Positions 1 to 8,598 of a DNA stretch of 59,027 nucleotides are shown in pieces. The stretch lies in the NCBI GenBank assembly GCA_045637095.1, contig JAZTYX010000052.1, forward strand, positions 1 through 59,027, given 5' to 3'. A program made the translations under genes and the position numbers. The notes beneath the pieces are model-generated. The model saw only the letters and a list, made by a program, of their open reading frames with translations. It was not told the origin of the DNA and made no database searches. How positions within the stretch are numbered: position 1 is the stretch's first letter; every line of letters starts with the position of its first letter. The DNA comes from UMGS1649 sp045637095 (GTDB lineage: Bacteria; Bacillota; Clostridia; TANB77; CAG-465).

Positions 1-1317
1 TAATGTTTGTGTAAATAATTTATTCTTTTTATCGATACTTGTCGTTATATTGCCTTGAGAATATTTTCTAAGGAACTTCTTTATTTCATATAATCCAAAA
101 CCTGATGGTCTATCTTTGGTAGAATAGTTCTTGTTAAAGATTTTATCTACATCTATGTTTGTATCTTTTACAGAATTGGATATAGATATTACATCAGAGT
201 TTCTTTTGTAATCGTGATGCATGCTAATTATTAATTTTTTAGCATCTGTATTTTCGCCAGCTTCTATTGCGTTATCTAAAAGTATTCCTAATGTTCTTGA
301 AAGTTCAAACATAGGGAAGTTGATTTTAGATACAGTAGTAGTTATATCTAAAGTAAGAGCCATATTATTTTCTCTTGCTTCTAATATTTTCTTTACAACA
401 ATGCCATATATCCCTGGATCGTCTATAACTTTAGGTGAAAGAATAGATAAAGTATTTATATCATTAAAACCTAAAACAAGATTTTGGCAATATGCTTTAG
501 CACCCTCTGAATCATTAATTGCAATATAGCCTAAAATAGCTTGTACAATATTACCCATATCGTGTTTGAATCCACGAACACCTTCATTAACTTTACTTAA
601 TGTTTTGTTATATATTAAAGTGTTTTCTAATTTTTGTTTAGTTGCTTCTTGCTTTGAAACAAGTCTTAAGTTAAAAATACTAACCATAGTTATTAAAAGC
701 ATTTGAGTTACGTTTATTATAATAAATATTTTAGAATACCTAAAGTTATTTACCATAAGAAAAAACATGTTAGGTAGTAGGCATAAAAATATTATAATTA
801 ACTGTGGTGCAAAGTATTTTACTTTCCTTCCATTTATATTCGCAAGCGATTTGTTACATATTTTAATAATTAAAGCTACTGCGGCTTGTAATATGGCAAT
901 GCCAGATGTAAACAAGCTATATGCAATTGGTTTTACTAAAAGCTTAGTAAGAGTCAAATCAAAATCTAGTAAAATTAAAGATATGATTACTTTAATTAAA
1001 AGTGGAAACAGTGTAGCAAGTAAAGCTATAATAATAGATTTATATACTCTTAAATTATATAGTTTATAACAACTGATTAGGATTGTAGACATATATATTG
1101 CTATGGTTAGAAATGTGTCGTTAGGTACCATGTTGTGTATTAATATTTTATTTAATACAAGTGTAATAAATATTGCTACAAATAATTCTAAAAATGAATA
1201 TTCATCTTGTTTCCTTACTTTATTCATAATATATATAAGAACTGCTAACGAATAAGTTATACCTATAGCTTCTATAAATAGAAAAATTATTGTTATTAAA
1301 AAATCTATTGTACTCAT
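1..1317 (-). CDS. AgrC-like GHKL sensor histidine kinase (3' end outside the window)
   Basis: Membrane sensor kinase of the peptide-pheromone (AgrC/ComD) type. Reading the complement from ATG at 1317 (preceded by AAGGAG) gives about 200 hydrophobic residues with several membrane segments, then a short coiled linker. The phospho-acceptor box FKHDMGN lies at about residue 251, the N-box LLDNAIEA at about 343 and the G-box GFGLYEIKKF near 404, which is the HPK10/GHKL pattern. The frame is open to base 1, so only the last part of the ATPase domain is missing. It is 11 bp upstream of, and on the same strand as, the end of the LytTR regulator gene, so the pair is a two-component system. No AgrD/AgrB-like genes are visible. 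The family call is firm; the signal is unknown. Confidence 0.85.
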   Translation of the reverse strand, partial: MSTIDFLITIIFLFIEAIGITYSLAVLIYIMNKVRKQDEYSFLELFVAIFITLVLNKILIHNMVPNDTFLTIAIYMSTILISCYKLYNLRVYKSIIIALLATLFPLLIKVIISLILLDFDLTLTKLLVKPIAYSLFTSGIAILQAAVALIIKICNKSLANINGRKVKYFAPQLIIIFLCLLPNMFFLMVNNFRYSKIFIIINVTQMLLITMVSIFNLRLVSKQEATKQKLENTLIYNKTLSKVNEGVRGFKHDMGNIVQAILGYIAINDSEGAKAYCQNLVLGFNDINTLSILSPKVIDDPGIYGIVVKKILEARENNMALTLDITTTVSKINFPMFELSRTLGILLDNAIEAGENTDAKKLIISMHHDYKRNSDVISISNSVKDTNIDVDKIFNKNYSTKDRPSGFGLYEIKKFLRKYSQGNITTSIDKKNKLFTQTL

Positions 1318-1328
1318 AATTAAACTCC

Positions 1329-2003
1329 TTATATAAAATGAAGCAGTTGTCCAAGAGGACAAGCTAGGCCATTGTTAAAATGGATTGTTTTAGACTCTTT
1401 GTCTATTTTAACAATTTCATTTTGGTTTACAATAAATGATCTGTGATTTCTAATAAAAGAATCAGGTAAGGATTTAATTATTGTATTTAGGGATAAACAT
1501 GTTTCGTAAGCATTGTCTTTTGTATATATTGTTGTTTTAGATTTGCTGTGTTCTACGAAAAATATATCTTCGGTACGTAGAGTATAATCTTTATTTATCT
1601 TAATAAGCCTTGTATGTGCAGATGTTAAATCTTCTTTAAGACGACTTAAAACTAAAGAAATTTTTTCAGTATCTATTGGTTTAAGAATATAGTCAAAAGT
1701 CTTACAAGAAAATGCAAGTAGCGCGTATTCAAAATGGCTAGTTACAAATACTAATTTGAATTTTTTATTAACATCTCTTAATTCTTTTGCAAAAGTAATA
1801 CCGTCTTTATTATTATTAAAATTAATATCTAAAAATAATATATCAATATTACGATTTGCAATTTCTGTATATATTTCTTGTTGGTTAGTTGTACAGATCG
1901 TTACATCTGCATCAAAGTCTAAAGCTATTAGCTGAGATTCAACAAGCTTTTTTGTATAACTTATGGAATGTATATCATCATCGCATATTCCAATCTTTAA
2001 CAT
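1329..2003 (-). CDS. LytTR-family response regulator (AgrA/VirR-like)
   Basis: DNA-binding response regulator, 224 aa. The N-terminal receiver domain has the acidic pocket (ICDDD at residues 5-9), phospho-acceptor Asp in LFLDINF near residue 57 and the conserved Lys in ILKPID near 107. The C-terminal LytTR domain (about 130-224) has the IFFVEHSKSKTTIYT strand pattern and IRNHRSFIVN. It precedes the kinase gene on the minus strand, so the two are co-transcribed with the regulator first. LytTR proteins usually bind imperfect direct repeats. The 158-bp region upstream is rich in inverted repeats instead, and I could not assign a binding site. Targets are unknown. Confidence 0.9.
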   Translation of the reverse strand: MLKIGICDDDIHSISYTKKLVESQLIALDFDADVTICTTNQQEIYTEIANRNIDILFLDINFNNNKDGITFAKELRDVNKKFKLVFVTSHFEYALLAFSCKTFDYILKPIDTEKISLVLSRLKEDLTSAHTRLIKINKDYTLRTEDIFFVEHSKSKTTIYTKDNAYETCLSLNTIIKSLPDSFIRNHRSFIVNQNEIVKIDKESKTIHFNNGLACPLGQLLHFI

Positions 2004-2045
2004 AAGGCATCAACTCCTGTTTTTTGGCGTGCAAGAAATATATTA

Positions 2046-2150
2046 CCTATTTTTACCAGTTAATGCAAGTATGTTTTTACACACAATAGGTAATATTTGG
2101 AAATTAGCATCTAGTTAGCATAAATGCTAATACATGGCGTAAAATGTATT
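2046..2150. promoter_or_regulatory. Divergent intergenic region with three inverted repeats
   Basis: Between the divergent regulator gene and yqfC. ATATTACCTAT and its complement ATAGGTAATAT are separated by about 30 bp. TTAGCAT occurs at 2104-2110 and again as the palindrome TTAGCATAAATGCTAA at 2115-2130. AATACAT and ATGTATT flank 8 bp near 2130-2150. These are plausible operators for one or both genes. No convincing sigma-A promoter was identified. In Bacillus, yqfC and yqfD depend on sporulation sigma factors, but I could not fit that consensus with confidence. Confidence 0.4.
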
Positions 2151-2161
2151 GAGGTGTCTAG

Positions 2162-2509
2162 ATGAAGGTAAAAAAGCACAAGACAAGTATTAGTCTAAGA
2201 AAAGTAAAGAAACATAGTGAATTCAGAGAAGATATGGTAAACAGAATAGCAGAATTTTTAGAAATACCCAAAGAACTTGTAGGAGATAATACAAAAATAA
2301 CAACAATAGGAAATAAATATCTGTACTTGGAAGGTAAGCATAAAATAGCAGATTATTATACTTCATATATAAGAATAATAACTAAAAGGTATGGGTTTAC
2401 TATCTCTGGAAAAGAACTAGAAATAAAAGAGATGGGAAATGATGAGCTTGTTATTGAAGGAAATATTTTTAATGTAGAATACGAAAAAAGAGGCATAGAT
2501 GAAAATTAG
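2162..2509 (+). CDS. yqfC: Sporulation protein YqfC
   Basis: Small sporulation-associated protein, 115 aa, slightly longer than the roughly 95 aa of Bacillus YqfC because of a basic N-terminal tail (about residues 1-20). The family core is visible: an RIAEFLEIPKELV-type helix, a TIGNKYLYLEGKHKI strand pair, then YTSYIRI and FTISGKELEIKEMGNDELVIEG. Its biochemical role is not known; the gene is induced in the sporulation programme in Bacillus. The last 11 bp overlap yqfD, the standard arrangement, which supports both calls. Start at 2162 is the first ATG of the frame, following GAGGTG. Confidence 0.88.
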   Translation: MKVKKHKTSISLRKVKKHSEFREDMVNRIAEFLEIPKELVGDNTKITTIGNKYLYLEGKHKIADYYTSYIRIITKRYGFTISGKELEIKEMGNDELVIEGNIFNVEYEKRGIDEN

Positions 2510-3671
2510 TAGAATAGGTAAAAATATAAAAGCAGTAGTAACGGTTGAAGTTGCAGGATTTTTTGTAGAAAGGTTAATAAATCTCTTAAAGAATAATGGG
2601 ATAGAAATTTGGGATGTAAAGGTATTAGGAATAGGAGATATTTCATTTAACATTGAATCTAAAGATTTCAAAAAAATATTACCATATGTAAAAAAGAGTA
2701 AGTGCAAGGCGAAAGTAATTTCTAAAAAGGGAATATATTTTGATGTATTTAAATATAGAAAAAGAAGAATTGCTTTTTGTATGTTAATGATAGTATTTGT
2801 AGTATATATAATAGCTTCAAGTTTTATATGGCATATTGAAATAGAAGGAAATGAAAGGATAAACATCCAAAGTATAAATGAGCTTTTAAGAGAATATAAA
2901 ATGAAGCCCGGTACATTAAAGAAAAAGATTTCAAAAGGTAATTTGTCAGATTATTTACGAGCTAATATTTATGATGCTGCTTGGGTTGGTGTAGATATTA
3001 TAGGAACTACTATGAAAATAACAATAAAAGAAAAGATAATATCTAAAGAGGAAGATAGAAGTATAAAAGGAGATGTAATAGCCACTAAAGATGCAGTAGT
3101 TACACGAATAGTAGCATCATCAGGAACAGCGTTATATAAAGAGGGAAGCTTTGTAAAAAGTGGAGATATATTAATTGCAGGTGTAGATAAAAACGGAGTT
3201 AGCGGAGAAACAAGGGTACACGCGAGTGGAGTTGTTAAAGGAATAGTGGAATATAATTTTAGTAAAGAATATAAACAAAAAAATATTATTAAAGAAAAGA
3301 CTGGTAAATCAATGTTTGGTGTCGGAGTTGGTATAAATAATAAAGAATTTGTATTAAAATGTTTGCCAAAAAAATATAAATATGATATAACTAGTAAAGT
3401 CAAAATGTTTCGCTTTTTAGGGGCAAACGTTTCAATTATTTTTAATACATATGAAGAATATATCTTAAAAGATATCGTAAATACAAAGGATAGCCTCATC
3501 ATACAGGGTGAGCAAGAATTAGACCTATTTTTAAACCAGATACTAACAAGTGGTAGTAATGTTAAAGATAAGAATGTAGAAATAGAAAACACAAATGAAG
3601 GTATAATATACAAAGTAACGGTAAGCGTCGAGGAAAATATAGGGGAATTTTTAGAGACAGGGGATAAGTAA
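2499..3671 (+). CDS. yqfD: Sporulation protein YqfD (stage IV, membrane-anchored)
   Basis: 390 aa, the normal family length (about 390-400). Soluble N-terminal domain (1-88) followed by one membrane segment (about 89-112, starting RRIAFCMLMIVFVVYIIAS) and a large extracytoplasmic domain. The IWHIEIEGNERINIQSI stretch right after the membrane segment is the POTRA-like start typical of YqfD, and the motif W-V-G-V-D (about 161) is conserved. The family is needed for spore maturation in Bacillus and Clostridia; the mechanism is unclear. It overlaps yqfC and is 1 bp from ybeY. In most Firmicutes phoH and the 7TM-HD gene pgpH lie between yqfD and ybeY; both are absent here. Confidence 0.93.
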   Translation: MKISRIGKNIKAVVTVEVAGFFVERLINLLKNNGIEIWDVKVLGIGDISFNIESKDFKKILPYVKKSKCKAKVISKKGIYFDVFKYRKRRIAFCMLMIVFVVYIIASSFIWHIEIEGNERINIQSINELLREYKMKPGTLKKKISKGNLSDYLRANIYDAAWVGVDIIGTTMKITIKEKIISKEEDRSIKGDVIATKDAVVTRIVASSGTALYKEGSFVKSGDILIAGVDKNGVSGETRVHASGVVKGIVEYNFSKEYKQKNIIKEKTGKSMFGVGVGINNKEFVLKCLPKKYKYDITSKVKMFRFLGANVSIIFNTYEEYILKDIVNTKDSLIIQGEQELDLFLNQILTSGSNVKDKNVEIENTNEGIIYKVTVSVEENIGEFLETGDK

Positions 3672-3672
3672 T

Positions 3673-4170
3673 ATGGGAATAAGTATAGATTATTATACAA
3701 ATTATGAAGTTAAGGAAATGATCGAAAAATATAACAAGTTTATAGAAACATACAAATTAGCTATAGATAAACTTGTTGCAAAAGCCTTTAAGTTAGAAGG
3801 CTTTAATTTACCTAATGTATACATAGGTATTGGTGTGGTAACAGAGGAAGAAATTAAACAAATAAATAATGAATATAGAAAGGTAGACGCTCCAACAGAC
3901 GTCTTATCTTTCCCTATATTTACAAGAGAAGAATTAGCTAAAATGAAAGCGGACAAGTGTGATACTGAAATGTCTATTGGTGACATAGTACTTTGTATGG
4001 ATGTTATAGAAAGACATGCGGTAGAGTATGGTACAGGATTTAACAGAGAAATGTTATATATGATAGTACATGGTATTTGTCATCTTTTAGGCTATGATCA
4101 CGAGATACCTGAAGAGAAAAAGGAAATGAGAGTCCTTGAAGAAAAAATATTAGAAGGATGTGAAGTATAG
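3673..4170 (+). CDS. ybeY: Endoribonuclease YbeY (rRNA maturation)
   Basis: Zinc-dependent single-strand endoribonuclease involved in 16S rRNA 3' maturation and ribosome quality control. The diagnostic H-G-x-x-H-L-x-G-Y-D-H metal-binding motif is complete (HGICHLLGYDH, about residues 136-146). Other family marks are NNEYRKVDAPTDVLSFP around 72-88 and GDIVLCMDV near 105. At 165 aa it is of usual size. It starts 1 bp after yqfD and overlaps or abuts dgkA, the conserved ybeY-dgkA pairing of Firmicutes, so this is probably one operon from yqfC to dgkA. Confidence 0.95.
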   Translation: MGISIDYYTNYEVKEMIEKYNKFIETYKLAIDKLVAKAFKLEGFNLPNVYIGIGVVTEEEIKQINNEYRKVDAPTDVLSFPIFTREELAKMKADKCDTEMSIGDIVLCMDVIERHAVEYGTGFNREMLYMIVHGICHLLGYDHEIPEEKKEMRVLEEKILEGCEV

Positions 4171-4966
4171 TTTGGACGAAAAGCTAAAAGACAAGAATTT
4201 AGATGAAAATTTAGATAATGTGCATAAGAACAAAACATGGTTTTCTGCAACTAAAAATGCATTAAACGGAATAATACATGCGTTTAAGACTGAAAGAAAT
4301 TTAAGAATAGATTATCTTATAGGTGCATTGGTTTTCTTTATAAGTTTATTTTTTGATTTTTCAAAGGTAGAACTTATATGCTTGGTTATAACAATTGGAT
4401 TTGTTATATTTGCTGAGATGATAAATTCGGTTGTAGAATATGTAGTAAATTTAATAACAACGGAATATAATCTAGACGCAAAAGCTGCAAAAGATATAGC
4501 TGCAGGTGGTGTGCTTATTGCAAGTACAATATCTGTAATTGTTGCATATCTCCTTTTTATAGACAAGCTTAAGGTTGCATCAACCGAACTATTACATGCA
4601 GTATTAAGTACAAGATCACATATAACTGTTGCAATATTATTTACGGTTGTATTATTGGTAGCAATACTTAAAGGAGTATTTACCAAGAAAGGTGAAAGAA
4701 ACTATGTTAAATCTTTTCCAAGTGCAAGAGTGATGATAAGCTTTGCATTAGCAACATATCTTTTAGTAATAACAGAGAGTCTACTTGTTGGTGGAGTTGC
4801 ATTTGTGCTTAGTGTAATGGTTTCTTCAATGAAAAGAGAAAATGATAAAACTACAATGCTTCAAGTGGTACTTAGTGCCGCGCTAGGAGTTCTTATCGTA
4901 CTAGCTTTATATCAACTAACAAAGTTAACACCACATATTGCAGATATAACATTTAAGTTTTGGTAA
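4160..4966 (+). CDS. dgkA: Undecaprenol/diacylglycerol kinase DgkA with degenerate PAP2-like C-domain
   Basis: Integral membrane lipid kinase; in Gram-positives DgkA mainly phosphorylates undecaprenol for cell-wall lipid carrier recycling. The DgkA core (about residues 30-140) has the EMINSVVEYVVN and AKDIAAGGVL motifs matching the E-x-x-N-T-A-x-E and A-K-D-x-A-A-G signatures. Unlike ordinary 120-aa DgkA, there is a second block of membrane helices (about 150-268) containing K-x-x-x-R-N and SFPSAR, which resembles a PAP2 phosphatase with the catalytic His of PSGH replaced by Arg. The start is GTG 4160 (2 bp from GAAGG) or TTG 4172 (14 bp away); I cannot decide. cdd and era, the usual next genes, do not follow. 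Confidence 0.85.
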   Translation: MKYSLDEKLKDKNLDENLDNVHKNKTWFSATKNALNGIIHAFKTERNLRIDYLIGALVFFISLFFDFSKVELICLVITIGFVIFAEMINSVVEYVVNLITTEYNLDAKAAKDIAAGGVLIASTISVIVAYLLFIDKLKVASTELLHAVLSTRSHITVAILFTVVLLVAILKGVFTKKGERNYVKSFPSARVMISFALATYLLVITESLLVGGVAFVLSVMVSSMKRENDKTTMLQVVLSAALGVLIVLALYQLTKLTPHIADITFKFW

Positions 4967-5006
4967 AATATAAGTGGTAAACAAATAAATAGTATTATTA
5001 ATAATA

Positions 5007-5036
5007 AAAGGTCTTACATAAGTAAGATCTTTTTTG
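5007..5036 (+). terminator. Rho-independent terminator after dgkA
   Basis: AAAGGTCTTAC, a 4-base loop, then GTAAGATCTTTTTT. The stem of about 10 bp has one G-T pair and is followed by a U-run. Confidence 0.85.
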
Positions 5037-5059
5037 CATATATTGTACAAGGTGATTAT

Positions 5060-5149
5060 ATGAAAAGATTTGTTATTTCGTTAGCAATATTAATATTGGT
5101 ATTTGTACTTTTTGTATTACTTAATGAAATTAGATACTTGCTAATTTGA
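5060..5149 (+). CDS. 29-aa hydrophobic membrane peptide
   Basis: Tiny ORF starting MKRFVISLAILILVFV and ending RYLLI: a short basic start and then one membrane segment covering nearly the whole peptide. It has its own Shine-Dalgarno (AAGGTGATTAT before the ATG), the same leader as the pilin-like gene 128 bp downstream. It follows the dgkA terminator, so it is probably the first gene of the next transcript. I do not recognise the family. Translation is supported only by the ribosome binding site and the coherent hydrophobic composition. Confidence 0.5.
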   Translation: MKRFVISLAILILVFVLFVLLNEIRYLLI

Positions 5150-5188
5150 TAATTATCATATAAAATAACACTAAATTAAGGTGATTAT

Positions 5189-6202
5189 ATGAAAAAAGGA
5201 ATAACATTAATTAATCTAACAATAGTAATATTATTACTTGCGCTTATATCTAGTGTGGTTGTATATGAAGGTAGCGATGCTATTGCTACTACAAATAAAA
5301 CAAAGTTTGCGATAGAAATATTAGATGTGCAAACAAAAGTAGATAATTACTATATAGAAAATGGAAAATATCCAAGTGTTGCTCAAGTTACATTTGATGT
5401 ATCTAAATTTAAGGAAGAAGAAAAGGTACAAATTGTGGGCGAAACAGTATCGAGTAACAATATAACATTATATAGTATAGATTTAAATTTATTAGGTATA
5501 AAAAATACACTTTATGGTAATAATAAAAATAGCAAGGATATATATGCGGTTTCTGAAACAACGGGTAAAGTATATTATATAAATGGTATAAAGTTTAACA
5601 AGGTTAAATATTATACTTTAACAGATGAACTTTATTCTGGGATGAGTACAAGTATACTTCCTAAAAACTATAAAGAAGTTAGAAAAGAAGAAATTGTATT
5701 TAGAGTAAATAGATTAGAAAAAGGAACAGAAGCAGTAACGGTAGATGTTATGGTTCCAAAGAATGCAACTGGAATAACAGTTACAGCAAATAACTCTATA
5801 ACAGTAGCAAGTGCGGTGACAGAAGGCAAATATAAAAAGTATTCAGTAAATGCAAGCAAGGTAACAAGAAATTATGCCGTTACAGTAAAATATACGTTAG
5901 ATGGTACAGCCAAAACAGTAACATACACGGTGAATAATGTTGATATATCGGGGCCTGGTTCATCTATATCTATGGTAAAATATAGTGGATATACAGTAAT
6001 AAAAATTGAGCCTAATCATCCAGAACAAGTTGCAAAAATAAAAATAGATAAAGGAAATCTAACTGAAGACTATTTCTCTAAATATGGAAAGAATGTAGAG
6101 AACAATGAATACACGTGTTATACAGCAGGAACATATACGGTGTATTTAGAAGATTTATTGGGCAATACGACTATTTCTTTATTAAATGTAACTATAATAT
6201 AA
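5189..6202 (+). CDS. Type IV pilin-like protein with long C-terminal domain
   Basis: 337 aa. Short leader MKKG, then ITLINLTIVILLLALISSVV, a class III prepilin signal with cleavage expected after Gly4. The +5 position is Asn (I-T-L-I-N), not the usual Glu. Residues 35-60 (KTKFAIEILDVQTKVDNYYIENGKYP) match the amphipathic pilin helix and the common pseudopilin N-Y-Y-x-x-N-G-x-Y-P motif. The remainder is beta-rich, with repeated VTVxYT strands (about 185-250) that look immunoglobulin- or Big-like, so it could be a surface adhesin subunit. It sits 780 bp upstream of the pilus operon, separated from it by the asp23 gene and a terminator. The pilin call is firm; minor role and adhesion are inference. 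Confidence 0.8.
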   Translation: MKKGITLINLTIVILLLALISSVVVYEGSDAIATTNKTKFAIEILDVQTKVDNYYIENGKYPSVAQVTFDVSKFKEEEKVQIVGETVSSNNITLYSIDLNLLGIKNTLYGNNKNSKDIYAVSETTGKVYYINGIKFNKVKYYTLTDELYSGMSTSILPKNYKEVRKEEIVFRVNRLEKGTEAVTVDVMVPKNATGITVTANNSITVASAVTEGKYKKYSVNASKVTRNYAVTVKYTLDGTAKTVTYTVNNVDISGPGSSISMVKYSGYTVIKIEPNHPEQVAKIKIDKGNLTEDYFSKYGKNVENNEYTCYTAGTYTVYLEDLLGNTTISLLNVTII

Positions 6203-6289
6203 ATGTGTTATATAATGTTAATTAATAAAAACACTTTAAAAATAAGTTAAAGAGTGTTAAAATAATAATTGTTGAAAGGTGGTACATAT

Positions 6290-6709
6290 ATGGAAAATAA
6301 AAACGAAATTAAAGAGGAAGTTTTAGATACAGCTTCAGAAGTTGAAATAGCAAGTAATTTAACAATATCTGAAGATGTTATAGGAATAATAGCAGGTCTT
6401 GCTGCTGCAGAAGTTGAAGGTGTTTCTGGAATGACACTTGGCTTTGTCGATGGAATAAATCAAATCATAGGAAGCAATAAAAAATATGCTAAAGGTGTTA
6501 AAGTAGAATTAGAAGGTAACGAAGTAGTAATTAATCTATATGTTATAGTTAAATATGGTGTTAAAATACCAGAAGTTGCATTCTCTATTCAAACATCAGT
6601 AAAGAATTCTGTTGAAGGAATGACCGGCCTTAAAGTTAAATCTGTAAATATAAATGTACATGGTGTAACTTTTGATAATGATAAAAATAAATCTAAAGAT
6701 GAAGAATAA
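6290..6709 (+). CDS. Asp23/Gls24 (DUF322) family envelope-stress protein
   Basis: 139 aa. Central Asp23 domain from about residue 20: LTISEDVIGIIAGLAAAEVEG, VSGM, then GVKVELEGNEVVINLYVIVKYGVKIPEVAFSIQ and VEGMTGLKVKSVNINVHGV. Asp23 proteins are membrane-associated through AmaP and linked to cell-envelope stress. ATG 6290 is chosen over an in-frame TTG at 6269 because GAAAGGTGG precedes it. In related Firmicutes the gene stands directly beside amaP, DUF2273, nusB, xseA and xseB; here those genes resume at 17089, beyond the whole pilus operon. It has its own terminator at 6726. Confidence 0.93.
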   Translation: MENKNEIKEEVLDTASEVEIASNLTISEDVIGIIAGLAAAEVEGVSGMTLGFVDGINQIIGSNKKYAKGVKVELEGNEVVINLYVIVKYGVKIPEVAFSIQTSVKNSVEGMTGLKVKSVNINVHGVTFDNDKNKSKDEE

Positions 6710-6725
6710 CATATAAAAAGAATGT

Positions 6726-6761
6726 AAAAATAGCAGGAGAAAAAAACTGCTATTTTTTTTA
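6726..6761 (+). terminator. Terminator after the asp23-family gene
   Basis: AAATAGCAG, loop, CTGCTATTTTTTTT: 9-bp stem and a run of eight T. It separates the Asp23 gene from the pilus operon. Confidence 0.88.
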
Positions 6762-6821
6762 ATTTTAACATTATACAAATGTAGTAAATATGGCAAATGT
6801 TAAGAACAAATTCGAGTAATG

Positions 6822-6838
6822 TTACAATAAAATTACAA
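6822..6838 (+). promoter_or_regulatory. TTACAA-N5-TTACAA direct repeat upstream of the pilus operon
   Basis: Two TTACAA hexamers, at 6822-6827 and 6833-6838, with an 11-bp period (one helical turn). The same arrangement precedes each of the three T4SS pilin genes at 31537, 32051 and 32524. An 11-bp tandem hexamer is the layout bound by OmpR/PhoB-type response regulators; the regulator itself is not identified. Confidence 0.55.
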
Positions 6839-6883
6839 ACAAATAACAATTAAAATACAATTACTCGAGTTGGCCTAAAATTG

Positions 6884-6912
6884 TTGATTTGGCATTACCT
6901 ATGTGTTAAATT
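6884..6912 (+). promoter_or_regulatory. Candidate sigma-A promoter of the pilus operon
   Basis: TTGATT at 6884-6889, 17 bp, TAAATT at 6907-6912. An overlapping alternative is TTGGCA at 6889 with TATTTA at 6912. Neither is strong, as expected for a regulated promoter with an upstream activator site. Confidence 0.4.
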
Positions 6913-6981
6913 ATTTATAGAGATTTTATCTGCGTATTGGGGTACAAAAATGCAGAAGAAAAATATACAGAAGGAGAAAGT

Positions 6982-8598
6982 ATGGGAGCTTGTTTAGGAG
7001 TCTATTTAGGCGAAAAAATAATAAAATATGCTAAACTTGAACAAGATGAAAAAACTAAAAGAATTAGTTTGAATTCATATGGCACTAAGTATGTATGGGG
7101 TAAGAAGGAAGATGAAATACTTGATCTTATCGCGCAAACAGGTAGTGACAATGGCAAAATATGCCTAAATACAGAAAATACCTATAAACTTGAGACAGAA
7201 GTATTAAGACAATTAAAAAAATCTGACGTTCAAAGTGTTATAGCGCTTGAAGTTTCTGACAGCACTATACAAAGAGGGATAAATGAGAAAACTGTTGAAC
7301 ATAGATATACACTTATAGATTCTAAGATATCAGCAGCAAACACTCACGCAATTATTGAAGTAGCAAACAAATCGGATATAACAAAATATTCTGAAAATGA
7401 GAAAATAAAGAATTTAGCTGGTATATATCCAGTTGAACACTTGATAAACAGAATTACAACACAACCAAACAATTACATATTGTTGAATGTTGATGAAGAA
7501 ACAACAATGATATTTGTTTCTAACAACGTACCTGTAATGTCTAGAAAAATAGATGTTAGTATGAAATCAATATTGGATACTTTAGCTATTCAAGAAGGAT
7601 CTTATGCGAAAGGTTGCGATGTGTGTAGAACAATAAATGTTTTATCGGATGATAGCTTAGATTACAAGCTTGAGTCGGTAATAGAACCAGTAATTCAAGA
7701 TTTATTAAACAGAGTTGGTAAAGCTATTGAAGAAACAAATTTCCAATGCGGAAAGATAATGTTAAATGGTCTTATCAATATGTTCATAAACATAGAAGTA
7801 CTATTCGAACAATTCTTTGGAATAGATACTGAAAAATTAAAACCATCATTTTTAAGTTTAGATGAATCAACAGTAAATATGGCTGAAGTTATAGAAGCAA
7901 ACGAAGCTATAGCACTGGCATATGAAGGTTTAACTGGAGCTAAGAAAGAGCTTAACTTCTATGCGGCGCCTGCACAAGCAGCAACTACTGCTAAAACACC
8001 ATTAGATATAAAGGCGATGTTCTCTAAACCAAAACCAGGTGAGCATAAACCAGCATTTGTAATGCCAACACTAAATATAGACAAGCCAAAGGTAGAGAAG
8101 ACATTATTATTCGCAAATCTAACGGCAGCATCGTTGCTAGTTTGTTATTTAGTATTTAGCATAATATATGCTAAGGAATTAGATGCAATGCAATCTACTT
8201 TAAATCAAAATATAAGTCATATGCAAGTAGATATAAGCAAAGTAAAATCTGATACTAAATATATTAATGATGTTAAAGCAAAATACACATCATATAACAA
8301 CTATATTACTTCTACAGTAACAAAAATAAAAGAAGGAAAGATAGGAAAATATTCAACATATAATGTTGCAAATTTCATGCAAAAGATTGCAAAATATATA
8401 CCAACAAATGTTGAATTAGTATCAATTGCTTCAAATGATAATAAATCAATAGCAATTGTAGCAAGATCAAAATCATACTCTGAGTTAGGATATTTTGTAT
8501 CACAACTTAAATTAAAAGGAGTATTAGATAATGTTAAAACTGGCAATGTAGAACATGGTAATTACATAACAGTTACGATTGGCGGTGATTTGCCATGA
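6982..8598 (+). CDS. PilM-PilN fusion, type IV pilus inner-membrane assembly protein
   Basis: 538 aa. Residues 1 to about 330 are an actin-like PilM domain: it begins MGACLGVYLGEKIIKYAKL, later has LLNVDEETTMIFVSNN, the nucleotide-binding strand and loop of the ASKHA fold. After a linker (about 345-375) comes one membrane helix (LLFANLTAASLLVCYLVFSII) and a PilN-type domain with coiled segment and the ferredoxin-like end (MQKIAKYIPTNVELVSI, YSELGYFVSQLKLKGVLDNV). PilM and PilN are normally separate proteins whose N-terminal tail binds the actin-like domain; here they are covalently joined. ATG 6982 is preferred to TTG 6937 because AAGGAGAAAG precedes it. First gene of the operon; it overlaps the next gene by 4 bp. 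Confidence 0.85.
   Translation: MGACLGVYLGEKIIKYAKLEQDEKTKRISLNSYGTKYVWGKKEDEILDLIAQTGSDNGKICLNTENTYKLETEVLRQLKKSDVQSVIALEVSDSTIQRGINEKTVEHRYTLIDSKISAANTHAIIEVANKSDITKYSENEKIKNLAGIYPVEHLINRITTQPNNYILLNVDEETTMIFVSNNVPVMSRKIDVSMKSILDTLAIQEGSYAKGCDVCRTINVLSDDSLDYKLESVIEPVIQDLLNRVGKAIEETNFQCGKIMLNGLINMFINIEVLFEQFFGIDTEKLKPSFLSLDESTVNMAEVIEANEAIALAYEGLTGAKKELNFYAAPAQAATTAKTPLDIKAMFSKPKPGEHKPAFVMPTLNIDKPKVEKTLLFANLTAASLLVCYLVFSIIYAKELDAMQSTLNQNISHMQVDISKVKSDTKYINDVKAKYTSYNNYITSTVTKIKEGKIGKYSTYNVANFMQKIAKYIPTNVELVSIASNDNKSIAIVARSKSYSELGYFVSQLKLKGVLDNVKTGNVEHGNYITVTIGGDLP

Noticed and set aside
221..1069. Plus-strand ORFs of about 100 aa
   Set aside because: They lie opposite the sensor kinase, whose H-, N- and G-boxes are clear on the minus strand.
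6841..6981. c-di-GMP riboswitch in the pilus operon leader
   Set aside because: GGGGTACAAA-like text looked suggestive, but the GEMM-I core and tetraloop/receptor elements are not present.
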